NCBI RefSeq assembly: GCF_002514725.1
Contig: NZ_NTLB01000001.1
Coordinates: 62,001 to 126,000 of the forward strand
DNA from: Mangrovitalea sediminis
Lineage (GTDB): Bacteria > Pseudomonadota > Gammaproteobacteria > Pseudomonadales > Oleiphilaceae
Length of the DNA stretch: 64,000 nt
Direction: 5' to 3'
Shown: piece by piece, positions 8,990-17,959 of the stretch
Layout of the letters: every line of letters begins with the position of its first letter
How positions within the stretch are numbered: the stretch's first letter is position 1
Position numbers and translations under genes: made by a program
Notes under the pieces: generated by a model
Told to the model about the DNA's origin: nothing
Seen by the model: only the letters and a program-made list of their open reading frames with translations
Databases searched by the model: none

Positions 8990-9142
8990 ACCTTCCCGCG
9001 CACCAGAATCAGCCCCTCCCCCCCTTCCATGGCATCACTCCCGCTTGGCCCGCAAAAGTTTGACATCAATCGAAGCATGCAATAGTTTCACAGTCATCGA
9101 ATTAACAAGAACCCTCAAGGCCACCGAAAACGGGAAGACATC

Positions 9143-10405
9143 ATGAGCGCCTCCAGTGCCGAGATCCTGGGCAAACCACTGACGCTGCCGAACGGTAGCG
9201 TTATCCGCAACCGCTTTGCCAAATCCGCCATGAGCGAAGCCATCGCCACGATCGACAACCGGGTCACCCGCAACCTGGTCGAGCTCTACCGGCGCTGGGC
9301 CGAGGGCGGTACGGGACTACTGATTACCGGCAATGTGATGATCGACAAGCGGCATGTGGGCGAGCCCAATAACGTGGTACTCGAGAACGACCGAGACCGG
9401 GATCTCCTCAAGGCCTGGGCCGACGCGGGAACCCGCAATGGCACCCAGCTATGGATGCAACTGAACCATCCCGGCAAGCAGTCGCCCAAGATGCTGAACC
9501 GCGACCCGGTGGCCCCCAGTGCGATCCCCTTCGGCAAGGCCCTGCAAGGCGCCTTCGCCACACCACGGCCACTGACGGAAGCGGAAATCGAGGAGATCAT
9601 CGAGCGCTTCGCCACCAGCGCACAACTGGCGAAGCAGACCGGCTTTACCGGCGTACAGATCCACGGCGCCCACGGTTATCTGGTCAGCCAGTTTCTCTCG
9701 CCTCACCACAATCAACGCACCGATTCCTGGGGCGGCTCCCTGGAAAACCGGATGCGTTTCGTGGTCCGGGTCTACGAGGCAATGCGCTCCGCCACGGGCA
9801 AGGATTTCAACATCGGCATCAAACTGAATTCCGCGGATTTCCAGCGCGGCGGCTTCACCGAGGAGGAGTCGATGGTGGTGGCCGAAACGCTGTCCGGGCT
9901 GGGGATGGATATGATCGAAATCTCCGGAGGCACCTATGAGGCGCCTCGTATGGCCAAGGGCTATGAGGTAAGCGGCGGCGAACCCGTCAAGGAAAGCACC
10001 CGCCAGCGGGAGGCCTATTTCCTGGAATATGCAGAGAAAATCCGCGACCGGGTATCGGCCCCCTTGATGGTGACCGGCGGATTCCGTCATAGCGACGTCA
10101 TGGCGGAGGCCGTTGCCAGCGGCGCCACCGATCTCGTGGGTCTGGCCCGACCGCTGGTTATCGACCCGGAACTGCCCAACCGGATTCTCGCGGGCGAATC
10201 GGTCGTCAGCACGGTGCGCCCGATCCGAACCGGCGTCAGTGCCATCGACCGCATGGGATTGATGGAAACAGCCTGGTATGCCCGGCAACTGGCACGCATG
10301 GGCAAAGGCAAGGACCCGCACCCTCAGGACAGCGGTTTCTGGTCATTGCTGGATGTCATCTGGACCATGAGCCAGCGCGGCTTCCGGACGAAACTGCGTG
10401 CCTGA
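9143..10405 (+). CDS. Old Yellow Enzyme-family NADH:flavin oxidoreductase
   Basis: 420-residue FMN-dependent TIM-barrel reductase. Signatures include FAKSAMSEAIA near the N-terminus, HPGKQSPKM, the active-site segment GFTGVQIHGAHGYLVSQFLS, and TDSWGGSLENRMRF, all standard for OYE reductases. It probably reduces activated C=C bonds of enones or related xenobiotics; the natural substrate is unknown. A C-terminal extension (about residues 365-420) exceeds the usual barrel length. It starts at ATG 9143 behind GGGAAGA and stands as a single gene with a 200-bp upstream region. Confidence 0.88.
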   Translation: MSASSAEILGKPLTLPNGSVIRNRFAKSAMSEAIATIDNRVTRNLVELYRRWAEGGTGLLITGNVMIDKRHVGEPNNVVLENDRDRDLLKAWADAGTRNGTQLWMQLNHPGKQSPKMLNRDPVAPSAIPFGKALQGAFATPRPLTEAEIEEIIERFATSAQLAKQTGFTGVQIHGAHGYLVSQFLSPHHNQRTDSWGGSLENRMRFVVRVYEAMRSATGKDFNIGIKLNSADFQRGGFTEEESMVVAETLSGLGMDMIEISGGTYEAPRMAKGYEVSGGEPVKESTRQREAYFLEYAEKIRDRVSAPLMVTGGFRHSDVMAEAVASGATDLVGLARPLVIDPELPNRILAGESVVSTVRPIRTGVSAIDRMGLMETAWYARQLARMGKGKDPHPQDSGFWSLLDVIWTMSQRGFRTKLRA

Positions 10406-10409
10406 GCAA

Positions 10410-11312
10410 TCATCTCAGCACTCTGGGAACCTCCGATTCGAGCGGCGAGGCGGGCAGCCACCAGTGGGTGTCGACCGGTGAGGTACGCGGCGGAAGGAAG
10501 GGGTTCCTCATTACCAGCGTCGTCCGGTGACGCATCTGCGCCCGCTCGATATCCGACTTGTTGTAGCGCAGGAACAACTGTTTAAAGGAGCCGTCCTTGA
10601 GGGCGGCTTCCAGTCCCCGGAGCAGTCGATCAGCCAGTGCCGCATTATTCTGATTCACAAAGAAATACACGGGATAGGGGTAATAGAGCGCGAGATGGCG
10701 CTCGACCGTCAGCCTGCCCTGGAGTTTGGGATGCATGTCGAGTTCCTGCCAGGCTTCGTTGACGCCACGCGGGAAATAATCGAAGCGCCCCCGCGCAAGC
10801 ATCCGGAACAGCGCCTCATAGTTCGACACGGAAACGACCGGCAGTCCGTTCGCCTTGAGAATGGCAAGGTCGGCCCATTGAGACCCAAATCCCGCTTTAA
10901 GCGTCGACAGTTCACGCAGTGTACCAATGCCGGCTAGGCGTTCCTCTGAGCCCCGGCGAATCATGAGCACACGGTAGCCAAGCAGGCCTCGCAGGATTGG
11001 AATGCGAACCGGCAGAAAATGTTTTTCACGTTGGCGGTCAGTGGGCAGGAAGGCGACATCGATCTCGTTCTTCGCCAGCATTCTCAGTCCCCGCGCCTGA
11101 CTGACGGTTCGGGTCATCCCCTGCAACGAAAAAGGGCCGTCGCTAACACGTGTCTCGCGCAGCGCCAGACGCAGCAAGGCAATGCGATAGGCGTAGCGGA
11201 CATCGGTCTGAAAGTAACGAACCACCAACGGCTGGGCAGCCCGGGCAGACCATGCCCCCAGCATGCAGGGCACCACTGCGATAAAGACCAGGAGCCTACT
11301 CCAACGACTCAT
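10410..11312 (-). CDS. Orphan periplasmic solute-binding-like protein
   Basis: 300 residues with a signal peptide ending near ARAA (about residue 26) and a bilobal type II periplasmic-binding fold (SBP_bac_3-like) in the mature part, including LAKNEIDVAFLP and LARGRFDYFPRGVNEAW. There is no adjacent transporter permease or ATPase, nor a fused signalling domain. Such orphan binding proteins are frequent in Pseudomonas-like genomes and may feed a transporter elsewhere or act in sensing. Start at ATG 11312 has a GAGGAG ribosome site at optimal spacing. Confidence 0.75.
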   Translation of the reverse strand: MSRWSRLLVFIAVVPCMLGAWSARAAQPLVVRYFQTDVRYAYRIALLRLALRETRVSDGPFSLQGMTRTVSQARGLRMLAKNEIDVAFLPTDRQREKHFLPVRIPILRGLLGYRVLMIRRGSEERLAGIGTLRELSTLKAGFGSQWADLAILKANGLPVVSVSNYEALFRMLARGRFDYFPRGVNEAWQELDMHPKLQGRLTVERHLALYYPYPVYFFVNQNNAALADRLLRGLEAALKDGSFKQLFLRYNKSDIERAQMRHRTTLVMRNPFLPPRTSPVDTHWWLPASPLESEVPRVLR

Positions 11313-11518
11313 TGGGACTCCTCAAACGGCAACAGCGCCTGATCTGCCGACGGGGACGCCAGCCAGGACAGACAGCGATAAAGGATCTGATCATTATAGA
11401 TGAGAACTGCACCGTTCATGCAGGCTATTTGCCAGGCCCGCCTGCTCCGCACCAATGGAAACTGCTACACTCCGTTCAATACCACCGATTACGACGCCTC
11501 GTTTGAAAGGTGCGGCCT

Positions 11519-12409
11519 GTGGACCTGTTGCGTCAGACGCTAAGCTTCCTGCTGCCCTATGAGTTTTCCCCCACGGTCTTGCTGCTGTGCGGGAGCGCGG
11601 TACTGATTTATGTGCGGGGAATATGTGCCGAACGGCGAGCCGGCAGGCCCTCGGGATTCTGGCGCCCCCTGGCCTTCCTGGGGGGCGTGGTACTGATCTA
11701 CGGCGTTCTACAGACCCGCTACGACTACCTCTCCCAGCACATGTTCTTCATCCACCGGATACAGCACCTGGTGCTGCATCATATCGGCCCCTTCCTGATT
11801 GCACTGTCGGCACCGCAAGCCCTGTTGCGTGCCGGGCTGCCCACGCCGCTCTATCGCCGATTGCTGGCGCCCTGCTGGCATCATCCGCTGGTAAGAGGGT
11901 TTTACCGGACAGTGCAACAACCAGTCATCGCCGGCATCCTGTTCGTCGGACTGATTTACCTCTGGTTGACCCCCAGCCTGCATTTCTATGCCATGCTGAA
12001 TGTCCCCTTATATAACCTGATGAACTGGAGCATGGCCGTCGACGGACTGCTGTTCTGGTGGCTGATCCTCAACCCATCACCCCGCAGGGACCGACGCTCG
12101 GCGGTGATCGGCTACGGCGGACGCATCGTCCTGCTGTTTACCACCATGGTGCCGCAGATCGCGATTGGCGCCTATATCGCCCTCAGCCGGCATGACCTCT
12201 ACAACGTCTATGCAATCTGCGGGCGGCTCTGGCCCATCTCGGCCCGGCTCGACCAACAGATTGGCGGCCTGATGACCTGGATCCCCCCCGCCATGATGAG
12301 CGTGCTGGGCATTCTAATGGTGATCCGTCTCTGGCGGCGCCAGGAAAACCTGAACCTACTTCATCGCGAAGGACTGCCGGCTATAGAACCCAGACCGCCA
12401 CTGGGCTAG
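11519..12409 (+). CDS. CtaG-family membrane protein (cytochrome oxidase assembly type)
   Basis: About 296 residues with seven or so membrane helices. The stretch HMFFIHRIQHLVLHHIGPF carries the multiple histidines typical of the caa3_CtaG family (PF09678), proposed to help copper insertion into haem-copper oxidases. The second half also matches (MVPQIAIGAYIALSRHDLY). Start chosen at GTG 11519 because GAAAGG at 11505-11510 is well placed; GTG 11510 overlaps that site. It stands divergent from the binding-protein gene, with no oxidase subunits nearby, so its client is elsewhere. Confidence 0.82.
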   Translation: MDLLRQTLSFLLPYEFSPTVLLLCGSAVLIYVRGICAERRAGRPSGFWRPLAFLGGVVLIYGVLQTRYDYLSQHMFFIHRIQHLVLHHIGPFLIALSAPQALLRAGLPTPLYRRLLAPCWHHPLVRGFYRTVQQPVIAGILFVGLIYLWLTPSLHFYAMLNVPLYNLMNWSMAVDGLLFWWLILNPSPRRDRRSAVIGYGGRIVLLFTTMVPQIAIGAYIALSRHDLYNVYAICGRLWPISARLDQQIGGLMTWIPPAMMSVLGILMVIRLWRRQENLNLLHREGLPAIEPRPPLG

Positions 12410-12541
12410 GCCGCACACGGCGGACACCCTGTGGCTTAGCGGCGGGAAAGGCGTATCATGATCAAAGGCATCCACGACAGGAACGTCGATGCTCACCCGT
12501 ATCGCTGCCTGACCCATCACAGCAATCAGGGGAGAAAGGTC

Positions 12542-13294
12542 ATGCCGAAAGGTCTTCTGATCGATATTGCCGGAGTTCTGTACGAAGGCGATCAAGCCGT
12601 CCCTGGTGCCGTTGACACGCTGGAAAAGATTCGGCGGGAGCGCATTCCCTTTCTGCTGGTCACCAACACCACCCGCAAGACCCGGCACCAACTGCTCGAT
12701 CGTTTGCGGGCCCTGGATTTCTATCTGGACGAAGGACGTATCCTGTCGGCGGTGGATGCCACTGCAGACTATCTGCGGAACAACAAGTTGCATCCCCTGC
12801 TGATCGTCCATCCGGCCATCCGGGGCCTGTTTGCCGACCTGATCGATCCCATTCCCAACGCCGTGGTTCTCGGCGACGCCGGCGACAATTTCGATTACGA
12901 CAATTTGAACCGGGCGTTCCGCCTGATTATGGATGGCGCCCCCCTGATTGCGATGGGCGACAACAGATACTTCAGCGACACAGACGGCCGGCTCAGTCTC
13001 GATATTGGTCCCTTCAAGGCCGCACTCGAGCGGGCTACTGGCACACAGGCAACGGTGATCGGCAAACCCTCCGCGACGTTTTTTCACTCGGCCTGCAAGC
13101 GTCTGGCACTGCCCCCGGAGGACGTTCTAATGATCGGCGACGATGCCCAGACCGACATCGCAGCCGCCCAAGCCGCCGGACTACAGGCCTGTCTGGTGAA
13201 AACCGGCAAATACCGCCCCGGCGACGAGCGACATTGTCCACAGGCGGAACTTGCCGAGACGTTCAGCGACGCCGTGCGCGGCCTGGTGGAGTGA
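12542..13294 (+). CDS. HAD-family phosphatase, LHPP-like (TIGR01458)
   Basis: 250-residue HAD hydrolase. Motif I is LLIDIAGVLYEG, in which the second aspartate of the usual DxD is replaced by alanine; the mammalian LHPP family has DIS at this place. Motif II is LVTNTTRKTR, motif III lysine is in VIGKPSATFF, and motif IV is MIGDDAQTDIAAA. A C2-type cap lies between motifs II and III. LHPP relatives hydrolyse phosphohistidine/phospholysine or pyrophosphate, but the bacterial substrate is unproven. Start at ATG 12542 follows GGGGAGAAAGG. Confidence 0.82.
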   Translation: MPKGLLIDIAGVLYEGDQAVPGAVDTLEKIRRERIPFLLVTNTTRKTRHQLLDRLRALDFYLDEGRILSAVDATADYLRNNKLHPLLIVHPAIRGLFADLIDPIPNAVVLGDAGDNFDYDNLNRAFRLIMDGAPLIAMGDNRYFSDTDGRLSLDIGPFKAALERATGTQATVIGKPSATFFHSACKRLALPPEDVLMIGDDAQTDIAAAQAAGLQACLVKTGKYRPGDERHCPQAELAETFSDAVRGLVE

Positions 13295-13295
13295 A

Positions 13296-13760
13296 TCAGG
13301 CCTCCGGCGTGACGTCGGAGGTGCAGAAGGGACAGCGTGAAGCCTTCTTGGCAATCGCGGAGTAACAACGGGGACACTCCCGGTTATCCGCCGGATCGGC
13401 GACGGCATCGTGGGGCCGCCGAACACTGTTGATGGCCCGCACCACAAAAAACAGGGCCAGCGAGACAATCAGGAAGCTAACCACAGTATTGAGGAAAATG
13501 CCGAAATTGAGGGTTAGTGCTTGATCGGCCTGGGCTTGAAGCAGCGAATGGTAAGGCCCGCCATGATGCCCGGGATGCACGACCAGAAACCAGTCGGAAA
13601 AGTTGAGCCCGGCCGTCAGCAGCCCAAGGAAGGGGCTGAAAATGTCCTTGACCAACGAATTGACCACCGAAGTGAAGGCCGCTCCGATGACGATACCGAC
13701 CCCCATATCGACTACGTTGCCTTTGACGGCAAATTCTCTGAATTCCTTGAAAAATCGCAT
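13296..13760 (-). CDS. mscL: Large-conductance mechanosensitive channel with C-terminal zinc ribbon
   Basis: 154 residues. The first about 110 match MscL: FKEFREFAVKGNVVDMGVGI and IGAAFTSVVNSLVKDIFSPF form the gate helix, and LNFGIFLNTVVSFLIVSLALF is the second membrane helix. It forms a homopentameric pore that opens on hypo-osmotic shock. Instead of the common charged C-terminal helix bundle, residues about 127-150 carry CPRC and CPFC pairs (ECPRC ... RCPFCTSDV), a likely zinc ribbon. It converges on the HAD gene with only one base between the ends. Start ATG 13760 follows GGAGAAA. Confidence 0.92.
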   Translation of the reverse strand: MRFFKEFREFAVKGNVVDMGVGIVIGAAFTSVVNSLVKDIFSPFLGLLTAGLNFSDWFLVVHPGHHGGPYHSLLQAQADQALTLNFGIFLNTVVSFLIVSLALFFVVRAINSVRRPHDAVADPADNRECPRCYSAIAKKASRCPFCTSDVTPEA

Positions 13761-13855
13761 CTTATTTCTCCGTATCGGATGACGGAACGGTCAATCCAAT
13801 CACAACGCTGTCCATCCCCAAAGTCACCAGTTTAAAAATATCAGGAGGTTCCCCC

Positions 13856-14521
13856 ATGTCACAGACGATTCTCATTACCGGCGCCAACCGCGGCATCGGG
13901 CTCGAACTGGCGCGTGCCTGGCACCAGCGTGGCGATCAGGTGATTGCCGTTTGCCGACAGAACTCCGATGCACTCGGTCGCCTCGGCGTCGAGGTGTTGG
14001 ACGGCATCGATGTCACCCGCGACAGCGATATCCAGCGACTGCGCGATGCACTTCGGGGACGTCCACTGGACATCCTCTATCACAACGCCGGCATTCTGGG
14101 GCGGGAAACCCTCGATCACATGGATATCGACCGCGTTCGTGAACAATTCGAGGTCAACACCCTGGCACCGCTGCGCCTGACCCTCGCACTCCTCGACAAC
14201 CTGAACCCAGGCAGCAAGATCGGCCTGATGAGCAGCATACTCGGCTCGATAGCCCTCAATGAAGAAGGCGGCTACTACGGTTATCGCATCAGCAAAGCCG
14301 CCCTCAACGCCGCGGGCCGCACCCTTTCCGTCGATCTCCGGCCACGGGGCATCGCCGTCGGGCTGCTGCATCCAGGATACGTGATGACGGACATGACCGG
14401 TCATCAGGGGCACATCAGCCCGCAGGTGGCCGCGGCGCGACTGGTAGCGCGGATGGACGAGCTCAGCCTCGAGAATACGGGGCATTTCTGGCATGCGGAG
14501 GGGCGGGAGTTATTGTGGTAG
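13856..14521 (+). CDS. Short-chain dehydrogenase/reductase
   Basis: 221-residue classical SDR. The cofactor loop is ITGANRGIG (residues 7-15), the NAG motif is YHNAGI (75-80), and the catalytic residues are Ser126/127, Tyr143 and Lys147 (YRISK). Closest type appears to be the C-factor-like/CsgA group of short SDRs, which act on small carbonyl substrates. AGGAGG at 13841-13846 gives a strong ribosome site for ATG 13856. It is divergent from mscL. Substrate is unknown. Confidence 0.87.
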   Translation: MSQTILITGANRGIGLELARAWHQRGDQVIAVCRQNSDALGRLGVEVLDGIDVTRDSDIQRLRDALRGRPLDILYHNAGILGRETLDHMDIDRVREQFEVNTLAPLRLTLALLDNLNPGSKIGLMSSILGSIALNEEGGYYGYRISKAALNAAGRTLSVDLRPRGIAVGLLHPGYVMTDMTGHQGHISPQVAAARLVARMDELSLENTGHFWHAEGRELLW

Positions 14522-14737
14522 GCTGATAATCAGCGCTCAGGCAACGACGGCGATCCCTGTGTTGAGTCGTCATCGGGTAACGTTTAACCCGACCGCCCCA
14601 ATTCAGCGCAGGGAAGATAGCCGCTAACTCACTCGCACCATTGAGGTGCACAGAGGGCCTTCAAGGTAGGTTTGAAGCCCCTGTTTCGGTGGCACAGCGT
14701 TTGCTGAACCATCGTGAAAGCCTGTGAGGACAGCAGC

Positions 14738-16171
14738 ATGGAAATGCACCTGCCACCAGAAGGTGGCTATGACGAGTTGTTCGACGCCGACAATAAGATC
14801 CGCCCGCACTATCAGGTGATCCACGACTGGCTGACCCAGACCGACGATGAACTTATCGCAGAAAAGCGCCGTGAGGCGGACCTTCTGTTTCACCGAGTTG
14901 GCATCACCTTCAACGTCTACGGGGAATCCCAGGGCGCCGAACGCCTGATCCCCTTCGACATGATCCCCCGCATTATCCCAGCCACCGAATGGCATATCCT
15001 GCAAGCCGGGTTGCGCCAGCGGGTAACCGCACTCAACCGTTTTCTGTTTGACGTCTATCACGATCACGACATCATCAAGGCCGGGCTCGTACCGGCGGAA
15101 CAGGTCTTCGCCAACCCCCAATACCAGCCGGCCATGCAAGGGCTCCACCTGCCCCGCAACCTGTATATCCATATCACCGGCATCGACCTGGTACGCAACA
15201 ACGATGGCGACTATTACGTCCTCGAAGACAACCTGCGCTGCCCGTCCGGTGTGTCCTACATGCTGGAAGACCGCAAGATGATGATGCGGCTGTTCCCCGA
15301 ACTCTTCACCCGCTGTGCGGTGGCGCCGGTCGAGCAGTACCCAGCCATGCTGCGTGAGACATTGCAGGCGTCCACACTCAAACCCAACCCCTGCATCGTG
15401 GTGCTGACACCAGGCCGCTACAACAGTGCCTATTTCGAACACGCCTTCCTCGCCCGGCAGATGGGGGTCGAACTGGTCGAGGGTGCGGACCTTTACGTCC
15501 ATAACAACGAGGTCTACATGCGTACCACGGCAGGGCCGCGACGGGTGGATGTCATCTATCGCCGACTCGACGATGCGTTTCTCGATCCTCTGGCCTTCAG
15601 GCCCGACTCCATGCTCGGCGTCCCTGGCCTGTTTGCGGCCTACCGGGCGGGCACGGTGGTACTGGCCAATGCCCTGGGGACCGGTGTCGCGGACGACAAG
15701 TCGATCTACCCCTATGTACCGGACATGATCCGTTTCTACCTGGGCGAGGAACCGATCCTGAAAAACGTGCCGACCTGGCAGTGCCGCAAGCCGGAGGAAC
15801 TGCGCTATGTGCTGGACAACCTCTCCGACCTGGTGGTGAAGGAAACCCAGGGCGCGGGCGGCTATGGCATGCTGATCGGCCCCAGAGCCTCGCGCGAGGA
15901 AATCGAGCGTTTCCGCGACGCCATCAAGGCTCGACCGGATAACTATATCGCGCAGCCGACCCTGAGCCTGTCGTCCTGCCCAACCCTGGTCGACGAGGGC
16001 ATCGCGCCGCGTCATATCGACCTGCGTCCCTTCGTCCTGACCGGCAAACGCATCCAGATGGTGCCGGGCGGATTGACACGGGTCGCACTGCGCAAGCATT
16101 CCCTGGTGGTGAACTCATCCCAGGGCGGCGGAACCAAGGATACCTGGGTGCTGGAGGATTCCGAATGCTGA
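14738..16171 (+). CDS. Circularly permuted type 2 ATP-grasp protein
   Basis: About 477 residues of the circularly permuted ATP-grasp family (CP_ATPgrasp). Recognisable segments include GESQGAERLIPFDMIPRIIP, GIDLVRNNDGDYYVLEDNLR with catalytic acidic residues, and LVVKETQGAGGYGMLIGPRA in the ATP-binding half. The family is predicted to ligate an amine to a carboxylate, making peptide-like bonds. Start chosen at ATG 14738, with GAGG upstream; GTG 14714 is an alternative. It overlaps the alpha-E gene by 7 bases and heads the four-gene Anbu cluster, so it probably builds the molecule that the transglutaminase and Anbu components act on. Confidence 0.88.
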   Translation: MEMHLPPEGGYDELFDADNKIRPHYQVIHDWLTQTDDELIAEKRREADLLFHRVGITFNVYGESQGAERLIPFDMIPRIIPATEWHILQAGLRQRVTALNRFLFDVYHDHDIIKAGLVPAEQVFANPQYQPAMQGLHLPRNLYIHITGIDLVRNNDGDYYVLEDNLRCPSGVSYMLEDRKMMMRLFPELFTRCAVAPVEQYPAMLRETLQASTLKPNPCIVVLTPGRYNSAYFEHAFLARQMGVELVEGADLYVHNNEVYMRTTAGPRRVDVIYRRLDDAFLDPLAFRPDSMLGVPGLFAAYRAGTVVLANALGTGVADDKSIYPYVPDMIRFYLGEEPILKNVPTWQCRKPEELRYVLDNLSDLVVKETQGAGGYGMLIGPRASREEIERFRDAIKARPDNYIAQPTLSLSSCPTLVDEGIAPRHIDLRPFVLTGKRIQMVPGGLTRVALRKHSLVVNSSQGGGTKDTWVLEDSEC

Positions 16172-17100
16172 GCCGAGCTGCCTCAAGCCTGTTCTGGATG
16201 GCCCGCTACCTGGAGCGGGCGGAAAGCATCGCACGACTGCTGGACGTGAGTCTGACCGCCGCGTTGATGGAAACCAACAGTGACCGCGAGCAACAGTTGA
16301 TCGCGCCCCTCACGATATCCGGCACCACCGACACCTTCTACGAACTCTACGAGGACATGACCGCACAGAACCTGATCGATTTCCTACTGCTCAACGATCA
16401 GCACGGCGGTAGCGTCTTCAGCTGTATCCGCTCCGCCCGGGATAACGCCCACCATGTCCGCGGTAATATCACTGCGGATGTCTGGGAGAGCATCAACTCA
16501 TCCTGGCTCGACATGAAAGCCATCCGCCAGCGCGGTGTCTCGGAGTCATCGGTCAGCCGCTTCTTCGACTGGGTCAAGGAACGCTCCCACCTGTTCCGGG
16601 GCGCCTCCTACGGGACCCTGCTGCGGAACGACGCCTTCCGTTTCCTGCGCCTGGGCACCTTTATCGAGCGCGCTGATAACACCGCTCGGATACTGGATGC
16701 ACACTACCACCTGTCCACCAGCCTGGAAAACACCGAATCGGCCCGGGACCTGTTCGAATGGACGGCCCTACTGCACGCCCTTGGTGCTTATGAGGCCTAT
16801 CAGTCGATCTATGCCGACCGCATGTCGTCCGAGAACGTCGCCGAACTGCTGATTCTCAATCCCGACGTGCCGCGTTCGCTGCGCGCCTGCCTGCACGAAA
16901 CCGCCGAACTGCTCGCACATATCGAGGGAGACGCCGGGCGCGCCGCAAAACGGCTGGCCACCAGCCTTTCCGCCAATCTGCGTTACGGTGACCGCCAATA
17001 CATCGCCGATCGCGGACTGCACGAATACCTCACCGATTTCCTGGCCCGCATCAACCAGATTGCCGACCAGATCCAGAATGATTACATGGGGGTCGCATGA
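16165..17100 (+). CDS. Alpha-E domain protein (DUF403)
   Basis: 311-residue all-helical protein of the alpha-E (DUF403) family. It opens with LSRAASSLFWMARYLERAES, the diagnostic N-terminus, and contains NARHV-like SARDNAHHVRGNITADVWE and LGTFIERADNTARILD with conserved acidic and arginine residues. The family is found almost only beside circularly permuted ATP-grasp and transglutaminase genes and is thought to be a partner in the same peptide-ligase system; its catalysis is unproven. Both ends overlap neighbours (7 and 4 bases), showing tight coupling. Confidence 0.88.
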   Translation: MLSRAASSLFWMARYLERAESIARLLDVSLTAALMETNSDREQQLIAPLTISGTTDTFYELYEDMTAQNLIDFLLLNDQHGGSVFSCIRSARDNAHHVRGNITADVWESINSSWLDMKAIRQRGVSESSVSRFFDWVKERSHLFRGASYGTLLRNDAFRFLRLGTFIERADNTARILDAHYHLSTSLENTESARDLFEWTALLHALGAYEAYQSIYADRMSSENVAELLILNPDVPRSLRACLHETAELLAHIEGDAGRAAKRLATSLSANLRYGDRQYIADRGLHEYLTDFLARINQIADQIQNDYMGVA

Positions 17101-17882
17101 AACTGCACATCGAGCATGACACCTGCTACGGCTACGAAGGTGAAGTCCGGGCCAGCATCCAGTACCTGCGCCTGACACCAAAGAATAACGAACAGCAAAA
17201 GATACTCGACTGGCACCTGGAGTTGCCGGGCGACGCCAACGAGATTGACGACGGCTATGGCAACCGCCTGACCGTCCTGACCCTCGACTACCCTCAGCCG
17301 GAGATCACTATCCGCGCCGTCGGCACCGTGGATCTCAAGGGTATCGATATCTGTACCCATGACAGTTGTGTGCCGCCACAGGTCTTCCTGCGTCAGACGG
17401 AACTGACAGAACCCGACAACGAACTGCGACGGTTCGCCGAACAGTACCCGCCCAACTACGACGGCCTGCAGGCAATGATGAGGGATCTGCTGTCGACGGT
17501 ACGCTATACGCCAGGAGCCACCACGGTTTCTCATACTGCCGCAGAGGCCTTCGCCATCGGCGCCGGCGTCTGCCAAGACCATACCCATATCTTTGTTGCC
17601 TGCTGCCGCCATCTCGGAATGCCCGCACGCTATGTCAGCGGCTATATCCATACCCAGGATGGCGATCACATCTCCAGCCATGCCTGGGCTGAAGTCTGGA
17701 TCGACGACGGCTGGTACACCTTTGACGTGGCCAACGGACTCCTGATGCCGGACAGCCATCTTAAGCTGGCGGTCGGACTCGACTATCTGGAAGCCGCACC
17801 GGTACGCGGCATACGTTATGGCGGCGGACAGGAAAGCCTGAGCGCGAGTGCCCTCGTCAGCAGGATGGCAAACGAGCAATAA
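17097..17882 (+). CDS. Transglutaminase-like cysteine protease domain protein
   Basis: 261 residues. The N-terminal about 85 residues match the bacterial transglutaminase-like N-terminal domain; the rest is a transglutaminase core with a likely triad Cys159 (GAGVCQDHTHIF), His195 (SSHAWAEVW) and Asp210 (YTFDVANG). In this context it is predicted to cleave or transfer peptide-type bonds made by the ATP-grasp protein. There is no signal peptide, so it should act in the cytoplasm. It overlaps the alpha-E gene by 4 bases; the Anbu gene follows after 77 bp. Confidence 0.88.
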   Translation: MKLHIEHDTCYGYEGEVRASIQYLRLTPKNNEQQKILDWHLELPGDANEIDDGYGNRLTVLTLDYPQPEITIRAVGTVDLKGIDICTHDSCVPPQVFLRQTELTEPDNELRRFAEQYPPNYDGLQAMMRDLLSTVRYTPGATTVSHTAAEAFAIGAGVCQDHTHIFVACCRHLGMPARYVSGYIHTQDGDHISSHAWAEVWIDDGWYTFDVANGLLMPDSHLKLAVGLDYLEAAPVRGIRYGGGQESLSASALVSRMANEQ

Positions 17883-17959
17883 CCGGCTAGAATGCAGGTG
17901 ATCCTGGGACGGCACTGTCCCGGAAGCTTCCACTGACGGTGTCTGTTGCAGGACTGGAA

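Noticed and set aside
14624-16099. 491-codon open frame on the minus strand
   Set aside because: It is the antisense shadow of the ATP-grasp gene, has no ribosome site or recognisable domain, and arises from GC-rich codon usage.
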